A stretch of DNA of 13,260 bases from Phenylobacterium sp. (GCA_025350885.1 JANXXA010000010.1:1-13260); one strand, 5' to 3'. Positions 1 through 7,293 are shown, counted from the first letter of the stretch. Translations and numbers: made by a program. Notes: generated from the sequence alone by a model not told the origin.

Positions 1-297
1 GGCGTCGCGGACTTCGGTGCGCTTGCCGAACAGGGCGTCGGCCTCGTCGAAGACCAACACGGCGCCGTCACGCGCGGCGACGGCGAACAGAGCGTCGATG
101 TTGTTCTTCGTCTCAGCGCTGTCGCGGCTGACGATCCGGCCCAGATCGACGCGCCGAAGATCGACCCCGAGCCTGCTGGCGATGTTCTTGGCGGCCAGCG
201 TCTTGCCCGATCCCGGCGGGCCGACGAACAGCGCTGGCGCGGAGCCCGCCGCCAGCTTTTGCAGGGCGATCGTTCGATCTGTGGGCGTGGATTTCAT
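1..297 (-). CDS. AAA+ family ATPase, N-terminal part (3' end outside window)
   Basis: The visible 99 residues are the start of a AAA+ ATPase, an enzyme that couples ATP hydrolysis to remodelling a protein partner. The Walker A motif GPPGSGKT is at residues 26-33 and the Walker B motif VLVFDEAD at 80-87, followed by ALFGKRTEVRDA. That tail is typical of AAA ATPases whose next conserved stretch is HDRYAN; it would lie beyond base 1. The ATG at 297 is preceded by GGAGCG about four bases upstream, which supports this start. Only about 20 residues precede the P-loop region, so this is a compact version without the long N-terminal domain many relatives carry. It lies 58 bases downstream of the secreted-protein gene on the same strand and may be cotranscribed. 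The partner and process are unknown. Confidence 0.85.
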   Translation of the reverse strand, partial: MKSTPTDRTIALQKLAAGSAPALFVGPPGSGKTLAAKNIASRLGVDLRRVDLGRIVSRDSAETKNNIDALFAVAARDGAVLVFDEADALFGKRTEVRDA

Positions 298-355
298 GGG
301 CGCTCCGAAGCCAAGAACAGCACAGGTCACCAACGCGGGGCCCGGTGGCGGCCGA

Positions 356-1384
356 TCACTTTCCGCCGTTGCCGGCCGCTTCCTGGAGCCGGGCGCCGCG
401 GAGGATGCCTTCCATCGCGTAGTTCCCTTCATGGCAGGCGTATTCGTAGATCTGGCCCTTGGCGGGTTTGAAGGCATACTCGCCGGACCAGGCCTGCGTG
501 TAGTGCCCAGGATCGTCGACCGTGAACTGATAGAGCAGCTCGCCTTTGGCGATCCGCGTGAAGCGTTCCGTCACCGTGCCCTGCGACGACACCGGCGTCA
601 CGGTCCGCCCCTCCTGGATGGGGTTTACGTTCTTCGTCTCGGTGACCAGCGTGTCGCCTTCCCACCAGGCCACGGTGTCGCCCAGCCAGGGCCGGATCGT
701 GGCGGGCTGGTGAGCCGCGCGGGCCTTTTCGGCGGAGGCGAAGATCGGAGCGATGCGGACGTCGTGGTTCATCTCCAGGTCGATGACGAAATAGCCCGGC
801 GTGACCACGAAGCTGTAGTTGTTGTTGTAGATCGCGTTGAGCATGACCGGCCCGCCGGCGTCGCTCTGGGCGATCAGGCAACGCTCGCGCAGCGGCAGAT
901 CCTCCGGACCCACGTACCCGCCTTTTCCGGATTGGTACTCGGCCCCGTCGCGGATGGTGAGGGCCAGGCTTTTCGCGCGATCGCGGAACGGCATCTTCCC
1001 ATCGGCGGGGCTGGTGATGAAGGAGGACCGTGCTTCTCCACGGACGCGCATCAGCCCGTCGCCGGAATCGATCCAGTAGGCATTGTAGCCGGCCGTGGCG
1101 TCCGCATCCTTGAAGGCGCCCTTGCTGAGATCCGAGGCCCCGTTCGCCGCCGCAATGCGGCTGGTCGTCGCCTTCGCCACCGCGTCGGCCTGTTGCTTCG
1201 AGACGACAAGCTGGGAAAAGGTCGCGGGCCGCTCAAGCCGTGTGACGGTCGCGTTCGTCCAGACCCCGTCGAAATCGCGCGCCAGGGCTTTGGGTATGGC
1301 GGGTTGGGGCTGTGGCTGAGAGAGGGCCGGGCCGGCGAGGAGTACGGCCAGCATGGCGGCCGCGGATATCGCGCCTCTTGTCAT
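356..1384 (-). CDS. Secreted/periplasmic protein of unknown function, 342 aa
   Basis: I chose the ATG at 1384 rather than the upstream in-frame start at 1435. It has a strong ribosome site (GGAGAA about seven bases upstream) and gives a clean signal peptide: MTRG, a hydrophobic stretch AAAMLAVLLAGPALS, and likely cleavage before QPQPQP near residue 22/23. The mature part reads as a globular beta-rich protein with two cysteines, C169 (ERCL) and C317 (YACHEGNYAM), which could form a disulfide. The stretch AWWEGDTLVTETKNVNP (239-255) resembles the W-EGDTLVVDT motif recurring in secreted proteins of uncharacterised families in alphaproteobacteria and acidobacteria. No catalytic motif is recognisable. 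It follows pdeM after 101 bases on the same strand with no strong terminator between, so it may have its own promoter or be read through. Function unknown. Confidence 0.85.
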   Translation of the reverse strand: MTRGAISAAAMLAVLLAGPALSQPQPQPAIPKALARDFDGVWTNATVTRLERPATFSQLVVSKQQADAVAKATTSRIAAANGASDLSKGAFKDADATAGYNAYWIDSGDGLMRVRGEARSSFITSPADGKMPFRDRAKSLALTIRDGAEYQSGKGGYVGPEDLPLRERCLIAQSDAGGPVMLNAIYNNNYSFVVTPGYFVIDLEMNHDVRIAPIFASAEKARAAHQPATIRPWLGDTVAWWEGDTLVTETKNVNPIQEGRTVTPVSSQGTVTERFTRIAKGELLYQFTVDDPGHYTQAWSGEYAFKPAKGQIYEYACHEGNYAMEGILRGARLQEAAGNGGK

Positions 1385-1485
1385 CGCGTCGTTCTCCTGC
1401 GCCCTACCGCTTTCGCCCTCTGGCAACACTCGCAAAGCCTAAGGCCGAGTCACTCTCTCCCAAGCCGCGATCGATAGCCAGCCGC

Positions 1486-2217
1486 TCAGTCGCCGGCGAG
1501 CGAGCGCCACCCCACCGCGTGCACGCGGCTCGCGCCCACGGCGCCGACGATGGGCGCACGGGCGAACAGGCCCGCGAAGGCCGCATCGCGGACGTTGAGA
1601 CCCCCGGCGTAGGCGCCGAAGGCCGGCAGGATCATCCGTTCGGCGTCGGTGATGAAGCACCGCCGGCGCACGCTGCCGCGCGTGGCCTTCACCCGGGCCG
1701 CGGGATGCAGATGGCCCGAGATCTCGCCCGGCTGGGGTCCCGCGCGCGGCTCGTGGCGCAGCACGAGGCCGTGGAGGGTAAGCTCGTCGGCGATGTCGCC
1801 GGGTAGGGCGCGCGGCCCGTCGGCGTCGTGGTTGCCGACCACCCAGACCAGGGTCCGGCCCCGGGCGAGCGCGCGCAGGCTGTCGGCGTCCTGCACCGCC
1901 AGGCGATCCTCCGAGGCCCGGTCATGGAACGTATCGCCCAGCAGGATCACCATCGTCGGCGCCAGGATCTCGACCTCTGCCGCCAGCCGCCGCAGGGTCT
2001 CGCGGGTGTCGTAGGGCGGCAGCATCTGGCCCCGGGCGGCATAGGAGGAGCCCTTCTCCAAGTGGAGGTCGGCGACCACCAGGGTGCGCTCGGCGGCGAG
2101 CCACAGGGCGCCGGAACAGCGCAGCATCGCCTGGGCCGCGCCGATCTCAGTCAACAGCGAGCCGCAGGCCGCCTGGGCGTAGGCGTAGGCGAACGGTCGG
2201 GGGGTCACGTCGTTCAC
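1486..2217 (-). CDS. pdeM: Ligase-associated DNA damage response endonuclease PdeM (metallophosphoesterase)
   Basis: A calcineurin-like metallophosphoesterase with the two-metal motifs in order: DLH in VVADLHLEKGSSYA (D50, H52), GDTFHD (D95, H98), GNHD (129-131), and GHLHP (H169, H171). The ADLHLEKGSS signature is typical of PdeM, a phosphodiesterase/endonuclease encoded beside an Lhr-type helicase and predicted to process DNA ends in repair. It starts with GTG at 2217, which overlaps the helicase stop TGA as GTGA, so the two are probably translationally coupled. The first 30 residues are poorly conserved in appearance, so an internal start at M31 is possible, but the coupling favours the GTG. 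The length of 243 aa is normal or slightly long for the family. The ATP-dependent ligase and exonuclease usually found with this pair are not in the window. Confidence 0.92.
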   Translation of the reverse strand: MNDVTPRPFAYAYAQAACGSLLTEIGAAQAMLRCSGALWLAAERTLVVADLHLEKGSSYAARGQMLPPYDTRETLRRLAAEVEILAPTMVILLGDTFHDRASEDRLAVQDADSLRALARGRTLVWVVGNHDADGPRALPGDIADELTLHGLVLRHEPRAGPQPGEISGHLHPAARVKATRGSVRRRCFITDAERMILPAFGAYAGGLNVRDAAFAGLFARAPIVGAVGASRVHAVGWRSLAGD

Positions 2218-4808
2218 TGCATCGCCTCGGCGATCAGGTCTTCGGCGGCTTCGCGCAGGATCATCTCGCCCGCCTGTCCCGGTGAGCGTTCCTTGCCGAT
2301 CTCCAGCAGGATCGGCACCGAAAACGGCGACAGGTGCGCGAGCGGGGCGTGGCGGATGCGGCCCCTGATCCGCGCCAGCATCTGTCCCAGTCGCGCCACG
2401 TCGATCAGCCCGGTCGCCGCATCGTCGCGGGCGCAGCGCAGCAGCAGGTGGTCCGGCTGGTGACGGCGGAGCACATCGTAGATCAGGTCGGTCGAGAAGG
2501 TGATCTGGCGCCCCGACTTCTGCGGCTCGCCCGGAAACCGCCGCTCGATCAGGCCCGAGATGATCGCACAGCCCTTGAAGGCGCGCTTCATCATGAAGCT
2601 TTCGGCGAGCCAGGCTTCCAGGTCGTCGCCCAGCATGTCCTCGTCGAACAGCGTGGCGAAGTCGAGGCGGTCCATCGGGTTCAGCGCCCAGACGGCCAGC
2701 GCATAGTCATTGCAGACGAAGCCCAGCGGCGCGGCGCCCGCACGCTCAAGCCGGCGCGTCAACAGCATGGCCAGGGTGGTGTGCGCCAGGCGCCCCTCGA
2801 ACGGATAGCAGACCATGAACTGGCGCTTTCCCCGCGCGAAGGTCTCCAGCAGCATCTCGTCGTCCCGCGGGATAACCGACCGGTCGCGTTGCGCCTCCAG
2901 CCATTCGCGCACGTCGCCCGGCAGCACCGTCCAGTGGTCCTGGTCGCACATCAGCTGGCGCACCCGCTGGGCCAGATAGGTGGACAGGGCGAACTTCGAG
3001 CCGCCCCAGGACGGCATCTTGGGGTCGGCGCCCGGCGCCGGCTGGACCAGCACATCAAGGTTGGTCACGCCCGTCAGCCGCCAGACCTGACCGGCGAAGA
3101 CGAAGGTTTCGCCAGGCTCGAGCATCTCCAGCATGCCCTCCTCGACCTCGCCGATTTTGCGCCCCCCTCTTCCCCCCCGCATGGCGATCCTGACCGACAG
3201 CACGGCCGGCGAGACAATGGCCCCGACGTTCATCCGGTGGCGTTGGGCGGTCTGCGGGTTGCGCACCCGCCAAAGCCCGTCCTGGCCCTTCACGATGCGG
3301 CGGAACCGGTCGTAGGTCTTCAGCGCATAGCCGCCGGTGGATACGAAATCGACGACCTGTTCGAAGTCCTCCCATGTGAGGTCGCGATAGGGGCCGGCCG
3401 TGCGGATCTCGTCATAGAGGCTCAGCAGGTCGAACGGCTCGGAGCAGGCGCAGCCCATCACGTGCTGGGCCAGCACGTCCAGCGCGCCGACGCGCGGCGG
3501 GTCGCCGTCGAGCTTGTTTTCGGCGATGGCCTCGCGCGCGGCCTGGCATTCCAGCATCTCGAACCGGTTGGCCGGCACGAAGATCGCGCGGGACGGCTCG
3601 TCCAGCCGGTGATTGGCGCGGCCGATCCGCTGGACCATGCGCGACGCGCCCTTCGGCGAGGCGAGCTGGATCACCAGGTCCACGTCGCCCCAGTCGATGC
3701 CGAGGTCGAGTGTCGAGGTGCAGACCACCGCGCGCAGTTCGCCGCGCGCCATCGCCGCCTCGACCTTGCGCCGCTGCTCGGCCGCCAGACTGCCGTGATG
3801 CAGCGCGATCGGCAGGTTGTCGTCGTTCAGCTTCCACAGTTCCTGGAACGCGAACTCGGCCTGAAAGCGGGTGTTGACGAACACCAGGGCGGTCCGGGTC
3901 TTGCGGATCACGTCATAGACCTCGGCCATGGCGTGCTGGGCGGTATGGCCCGACCACGGCACCCGGCCCTGCGACAACAGCACCTCGACAATCGGCGCGG
4001 CGCCGGGCGGGCCGCGGATCAGGTCGATGCTATAGCCCTCTCCCCCTTGCGGGGAGAGGGCTGGGCGTGGGGGTGTCAGCTCGGCGATAGCGCCATGGTT
4101 GGTGGGCTCGGGGCTCGCACCCCCACCCCCAACCCCTCCCCGCAAGAGGGAGGGGAGCTGACTCGGCGCCTCGTGACACGCCATCCACGCCTTGATCACC
4201 TCCGGATCGTCCACCGTGGCTGACAGGCCCACGCGGCGCAGTCTGGGCGCGAAGGTGGCGATGCGGGCCAGGTCCAGCGCCAGCAGGTCGCCGCGCTTGG
4301 ACGCGTGCAGGGTGTGGATCTCGTCGAGGATCACGCACTCCAGGTTCTCGAAATAGAGCCTGGCGCCCTCCCAGGCGCAGAGCAGGGCCAGCTGTTCGGG
4401 CGTGGTCAGCAGGATGTCCGGTGGCTTCACCCGCTGCCGCTGCCGACGTGAGATTCCGGTGTCGCCGGTCCGGCTCTCGGCGATGACGGGCAGGCCCATC
4501 TGCAGGATCGGGGCGCCCAGGTTACGCTCCACATCCACCGCCAGCGCCTTCAACGGCGAGATGTAGAGGGTGTGCAGGCTTTTGGGCCCGTTGGCGGGTG
4601 GCCGCTCGGCCAGCTGGATCAGGCTGGGCAGGAACCCCGCCAGCGTCTTGCCCCCGCCGGTGGGCGCGATCAGCAGGGCGTCGCGCCCGGCCCGCGCCTG
4701 CTTGATCATCGCCAGCTGGTGGGCGCGCGGGCTCCAGCCCCGCTGAGCGAACCAGTCGGCGAACCGGGGCGGCAGGAGGTCGGCGGCGGGGGCAGCGCTA
4801 TCGGCCAT
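2214..4808 (-). CDS. Ligase-associated DNA damage response DEXH box helicase (Lhr family)
   Basis: A superfamily 2 helicase of the Lhr type, expected to unwind nucleic acid with ATP during repair. Motifs in order: Q-like region near 25-34, Walker A APTGGGKT (48-55), Ib region TTPEQL (135-140), DEIH (162-165), SAT (196-198), FVNTR (310-314), HHGS (337-340), TSTLDLGIDWGD (364-375) and QRIGRANHR (393-401). A long C-terminal Lhr-core region follows to residue 864, ending in EDLIAEAMQ. Residues about 215-259 are foreign to the fold: they translate a palindromic DNA repeat inserted in frame between motif III and the second RecA domain. This explains a length somewhat above the roughly 820 residues I expect. 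All motifs and the frame are intact, so I call it functional. The stop overlaps the GTG of pdeM. A LexA-like box lies 18-32 bases upstream of the ATG. Confidence 0.93.
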   Translation of the reverse strand: MADSAAPAADLLPPRFADWFAQRGWSPRAHQLAMIKQARAGRDALLIAPTGGGKTLAGFLPSLIQLAERPPANGPKSLHTLYISPLKALAVDVERNLGAPILQMGLPVIAESRTGDTGISRRQRQRVKPPDILLTTPEQLALLCAWEGARLYFENLECVILDEIHTLHASKRGDLLALDLARIATFAPRLRRVGLSATVDDPEVIKAWMACHEAPSQLPSLLRGGVGGGGASPEPTNHGAIAELTPPRPALSPQGGEGYSIDLIRGPPGAAPIVEVLLSQGRVPWSGHTAQHAMAEVYDVIRKTRTALVFVNTRFQAEFAFQELWKLNDDNLPIALHHGSLAAEQRRKVEAAMARGELRAVVCTSTLDLGIDWGDVDLVIQLASPKGASRMVQRIGRANHRLDEPSRAIFVPANRFEMLECQAAREAIAENKLDGDPPRVGALDVLAQHVMGCACSEPFDLLSLYDEIRTAGPYRDLTWEDFEQVVDFVSTGGYALKTYDRFRRIVKGQDGLWRVRNPQTAQRHRMNVGAIVSPAVLSVRIAMRGGRGGRKIGEVEEGMLEMLEPGETFVFAGQVWRLTGVTNLDVLVQPAPGADPKMPSWGGSKFALSTYLAQRVRQLMCDQDHWTVLPGDVREWLEAQRDRSVIPRDDEMLLETFARGKRQFMVCYPFEGRLAHTTLAMLLTRRLERAGAAPLGFVCNDYALAVWALNPMDRLDFATLFDEDMLGDDLEAWLAESFMMKRAFKGCAIISGLIERRFPGEPQKSGRQITFSTDLIYDVLRRHQPDHLLLRCARDDAATGLIDVARLGQMLARIRGRIRHAPLAHLSPFSVPILLEIGKERSPGQAGEMILREAAEDLIAEAMQ
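4034..4162. repeat. Compound palindromic GC-rich repeat inserted in the helicase coding region
   Basis: Two imperfect inverted arms of about 42 bases lie at 4034-4075 and 4118-4159, sharing TTGCGGGGAG and GTGGGGGTG in the same order. Each arm also folds on itself. The left arm has a perfect 11-bp stem (GCCCTCTCCCC at 4035-4045, partner 4051-4061) with a 5-base loop. The right arm has an 8-bp stem (CCCCTCCC at 4133-4140, partner 4148-4155). GTCAGCTC at 4075-4082 is matched by its exact complement at 4155-4162. In the helicase frame it reads as a low-complexity Ser/Pro/Gly/Glu insert (SLLRGGVGGGG ... LSPQGGEG). It resembles the mobile palindromic elements that alphaproteobacteria tolerate inside genes, comparable in principle to Rickettsia palindromic elements. 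I found no second copy in this window and no convincing target-site duplication. Confidence 0.85.
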
Positions 4809-4825
4809 CGCGACGCCTATAGCAT

Positions 4826-4840
4826 GTTCCCGTTACGTTT
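4826..4840. promoter_or_regulatory. Candidate LexA (SOS) box upstream of the helicase gene
   Basis: The + strand reads GTTC-N7-GTTT, seven of eight matches to the alphaproteobacterial LexA consensus GTTC-N7-GTTC. It ends 18 bases upstream of the helicase ATG, where a bound repressor would block transcription of the helicase and pdeM. The damage-response role of the downstream genes makes this plausible. The last base of the second half-site is off consensus, and a chance match in a short intergenic region is not negligible. Confidence 0.35.
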
Positions 4841-4860
4841 CGAGCCCAAACGCCTGATCC

Positions 4861-5787
4861 TCACGCCCGGGCCGGATTTTCCAGGCGGCTCATCCAGTAG
4901 TCGGCGTCGAAGGCCGGGTCGCCGCTCAGGTGTCGCCACAGCTTGATGCGGTTGACGTACTCCAGCCGGCCGGTGTCCTGCTCGAACCACGGCTCGGGCG
5001 TCATCAGCAGGCTCTCCACCGTCTCCGGCCGCGGGCTCTTGACGAAGAAGATCGGCCGCTGCGCCGACGCGTCGGGCAGGGTCGCCATGTCCCATCGCCG
5101 CACCTGCGGGGCGGACGGGTTCATGCGGATCTTGAACATGGTCCGGGTGCGGTCGGCGTGGTTCACCCCGCCGCCGTGCCAGATGCCGTTGTGCAGGAAG
5201 AGCAGTGTGCCCGCCTCGCAGACCATGTGCTGCTGCCCGGCGATGTTCTGATAGCGGCCGAGCGCCACCTCGCTGACCTTGCGCAGGTGGGTGCCGGGCA
5301 CGAACCGCGTGCCGCCCATCGGCCGGGTCACCGCGTGCGGATAGTACATGATCTGCAGGTCGAAGCCGGCCTGCGGGTCGATGGTGGAGTCCTGGTGGGT
5401 GTGCTGGGAGACGTTCTCGCCGCCGCCGGCTTCGTAGTAGGCCGGCGGGAAGGTCACGTGCAGGAAATGGTGGTCGAACACCGGGTCCGGGCCGACCAGG
5501 CTCTGGATCGCGCCCTTGACCAGCGGCAGGTCCAGCAGGCGCTCGATCGCCGAGCCCTGGGCATAGGCCGCGCTCAGCGGCACGCCGGGCGGAACCTCGG
5601 GGATGCCGGAGCCGGCCAGCAGGCGGCCGTAGGTCTGGCGCAGCTTCGCGCCGGGCTCCGGCGCCTCGCCGGCCTCGGCCAGGAACTGGGTGTTGATATC
5701 GGCGGGCACGACGCCGTCGAAACGCAGAAAGCCGCGGGCCACGAAGCGGGCCATGTCGAGGGCGTTCAGGAGGGGCAGAGCGGTCAT
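4861..5787 (-). CDS. Phytanoyl-CoA dioxygenase (PhyH) family Fe(II)/2-oxoglutarate oxygenase
   Basis: This is a cupin-fold oxygenase that would use Fe(II), O2 and 2-oxoglutarate to hydroxylate a small or lipid-like substrate. The HxD iron motif is at H131-D133 in SQHTHQDSTID. The GGTRFVPGTH stretch (158-167) is typical of PhyH proteins. The distal iron histidine is probably H204 (NGIWHGGG), or less likely H210 (VNHADRTR). An arginine after it (R213 or R215) would bind 2-oxoglutarate. The length of 308 aa is normal. Its ATG overlaps the stop of the upstream 90-residue gene as ATGA, indicating translational coupling. The helicase gene follows after 52 bases, but that gap holds a candidate promoter/LexA site, so the dioxygenase and repair genes may be separate units. 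The substrate cannot be told from sequence. Confidence 0.9.
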   Translation of the reverse strand: MTALPLLNALDMARFVARGFLRFDGVVPADINTQFLAEAGEAPEPGAKLRQTYGRLLAGSGIPEVPPGVPLSAAYAQGSAIERLLDLPLVKGAIQSLVGPDPVFDHHFLHVTFPPAYYEAGGGENVSQHTHQDSTIDPQAGFDLQIMYYPHAVTRPMGGTRFVPGTHLRKVSEVALGRYQNIAGQQHMVCEAGTLLFLHNGIWHGGGVNHADRTRTMFKIRMNPSAPQVRRWDMATLPDASAQRPIFFVKSPRPETVESLLMTPEPWFEQDTGRLEYVNRIKLWRHLSGDPAFDADYWMSRLENPARA

Positions 5788-6056
5788 GGCTGCATCTCCA
5801 CCAGCTTCTCGAAGAAGAACTCGTACTTCAGGTAGGCCAGGTCGAACTCGTCGCCCCGCGAATGCGGCAGGATCTGCGACGCCTGGATCAGCCGCCAGCC
5901 GTCCTTCAGCGCGTCCACGCCGGTGCGGTAGGGCGCCTCGTCGTTGTCACCGGCCATCGGCCGGGTCTCGCCGGTCCCGTCATAGACCGCCCAGGCGACG
6001 GTCGGCGCATCGAGCGCGGAGTTGGCCAGGTAGAGAACCAGCACCTTCTGGCGCAT
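5784..6056 (-). CDS. Small conserved-looking protein, 90 aa, coupled to the PhyH dioxygenase
   Basis: A 90-residue soluble protein beginning MRQKVLVLYLANSALD and ending in YLKYEFFFEKLVEMQP. It has no signal peptide, membrane segment or cysteine. The composition is ordinary and acidic/aromatic, the stretch DALKDGWRLIQASQILPHSRG looks like a structured core, and the reading frame overlaps the dioxygenase start as ATGA. Coupling and a normal amino-acid profile argue for a real gene. I believe similar small proteins occur in related bacteria next to such dioxygenases, but I cannot name a characterised family. It may be an accessory protein or independent. No clear Shine-Dalgarno precedes the ATG at 6056, so the transcript may be leaderless or the ribosome site weak. 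Confidence 0.75.
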   Translation of the reverse strand: MRQKVLVLYLANSALDAPTVAWAVYDGTGETRPMAGDNDEAPYRTGVDALKDGWRLIQASQILPHSRGDEFDLAYLKYEFFFEKLVEMQP

Positions 6057-6141
6057 AGGCAGGACAGTTCCTCCGGCAGCGGTTGCTTACAGTGTCAATT
6101 TTAGGCAGGTTGCCGCCGCCAAAGCCATAGGAGATCGCGCC
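6057..6141. promoter_or_regulatory. Divergent promoter region with a TTGACA-type dyad
   Basis: These 85 bases separate the divergent 90-aa gene (-) and the reductase gene (+). The + strand has TTGCTTACAGTGTCAATTTTA at its centre. On the minus strand this contains TTGACACTGTAAG (6098-6086), partly symmetric around ACA-C-TGT. It could be a TetR-family operator or a -35 element for the minus-strand gene. No good -10 hexamer sits at standard spacing, so no promoter is assigned. Confidence 0.35.
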
Positions 6142-7293
6142 ATGAACCCCAATGCCGAGTTCGACATCATCGTCTATGGGGCGACGGGCTACACCGGCCG
6201 CCTGGTCGCCGAATACCTGGCGCAGCGCTACGGCATCGGCGGGCAGGTGACCTGGGCCATGGCCGGCCGGTCGGCCGCCAAGCTGGCCGAGGTGCGCGAC
6301 CTGATCGGCGCCCCGGCCGAGACGCCGCTGGTGGTGGCCGACGCCGATGACCCGGCCAGCCTCGACGCCATGGTCCGCCGCGCCGGGGCGATCATCACCA
6401 CGGTGGGGCCCTACCAGCTCTACGGCGACAAGCTGGTTGCCGCGTGCGTCGCCGCCGGGACCGACTGCCTGGACCTGACCGGCGAGCCGAACTGGATGGC
6501 TAAGATCATCGGCGAGCATGACGCGGCGGCCAAGAAGAGCGGCGCGCGGATCGTTCACTCCTGCGGCTTCGATTCCATCCCCTTCGAGCTCGGCGTCTAC
6601 TTTTGCGAGGAGACGGCGAAGGCCCAGCTCGGCGGCCCGGTCCCCCGCGTGAAGGGCCGCCTGCGCGCCATGAGCGGCGGGCTCTCCGGCGGTACGGCGG
6701 CCAGCGGTGCGGCCACCATGGCGGCGGTGCAGAGGGACCCCTCCGTGGGCATGCTGCTGATGAACCCCTTCGCGCTCACGCCGGGCTTCCAGGGCCCGGC
6801 GCAGCCGCCCGGCAACGCGGTCGAGCACGACCCGGACATCGGCGCCGACGTCGGGCCATTCATGATGGCGATGATCAACACCAAGAACGTCCACCGCTCG
6901 AACCTGCTGATGGGCCATCCCTGGGGCGAGGACTTCAAATACGACGAGATGTCGATCGTAGTGCCCGGCGCGCCGACGGAGTTCACCGGCATGGGCCCCG
7001 ATGCGCCGAAGCCCGGAGACGGCCCGTCAAAGGCCGAACGCGAGGCGGGCTTCTACGACATCCTGTTCGTGGGCATCGCCGCCGACGGCCGCAAGGTGAA
7101 GGTGGCGGTCAAGGGCGATCGCGACCCCGGCTACGGCTCAACCTCGAAGATGCTGGCTGAGGCGGCCATCTGCCTGGTCAAGGATGCGCCCGACGTACCA
7201 GGTGGCGTCTGGACGCCGGGCGCGGCCATGCGGACCAAGCTCATCGACCGCCTCCAGGCGAACGCCGGCCTGACGTTCACGGTCGATAGCTAA
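6142..7293 (+). CDS. Saccharopine dehydrogenase-like / trans-acting enoyl reductase family NAD(P)-dependent oxidoreductase
   Basis: The N-terminus is a Rossmann fold: FDIIVYGATGYTGRLVAEYL with the glycine motif GATGYTG at 13-19. Next come AMAGRS, a basic turn suggesting NADP(H), and TTVGPYQLYGDKLVAAC, characteristic of the saccharopine dehydrogenase NADP-binding family. Further family marks are DLTGEPNWM and HSCGFDSIPFELGVYF. The same fold and motifs occur in the mycobacterial trans-acting enoyl reductases of complex lipid synthesis and in eukaryotic SCCPDH-like proteins. The length of 383 aa is typical. GGAGAT lies eight bases before the ATG at 6142. The gene is divergent from the dioxygenase operon and ends six bases before the stop of the next convergent gene. 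The substrate is unknown; a role in lipid or fatty-acid metabolism is an inference. Confidence 0.88.
   Translation: MNPNAEFDIIVYGATGYTGRLVAEYLAQRYGIGGQVTWAMAGRSAAKLAEVRDLIGAPAETPLVVADADDPASLDAMVRRAGAIITTVGPYQLYGDKLVAACVAAGTDCLDLTGEPNWMAKIIGEHDAAAKKSGARIVHSCGFDSIPFELGVYFCEETAKAQLGGPVPRVKGRLRAMSGGLSGGTAASGAATMAAVQRDPSVGMLLMNPFALTPGFQGPAQPPGNAVEHDPDIGADVGPFMMAMINTKNVHRSNLLMGHPWGEDFKYDEMSIVVPGAPTEFTGMGPDAPKPGDGPSKAEREAGFYDILFVGIAADGRKVKVAVKGDRDPGYGSTSKMLAEAAICLVKDAPDVPGGVWTPGAAMRTKLIDRLQANAGLTFTVDS

Noticed and set aside
17..1477. Open frame of 486 codons on the + strand opposite the AAA and secreted-protein genes
   Set aside because: It spans two well-supported minus-strand genes, each with a ribosome site and recognisable motifs or a signal peptide; the + frame has shadow-like composition.
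4034..4162. The helicase as a pseudogene broken by the repeat
   Set aside because: The frame continues through the repeat without stop or shift, and every helicase motif before and after it is intact.
2334..4223. Open frame of 629 codons on the + strand opposite the helicase gene
   Set aside because: It is antisense to an unambiguous helicase, rich in Arg/Gly/His/Gln as expected for a GC-rich shadow, and matches no family.
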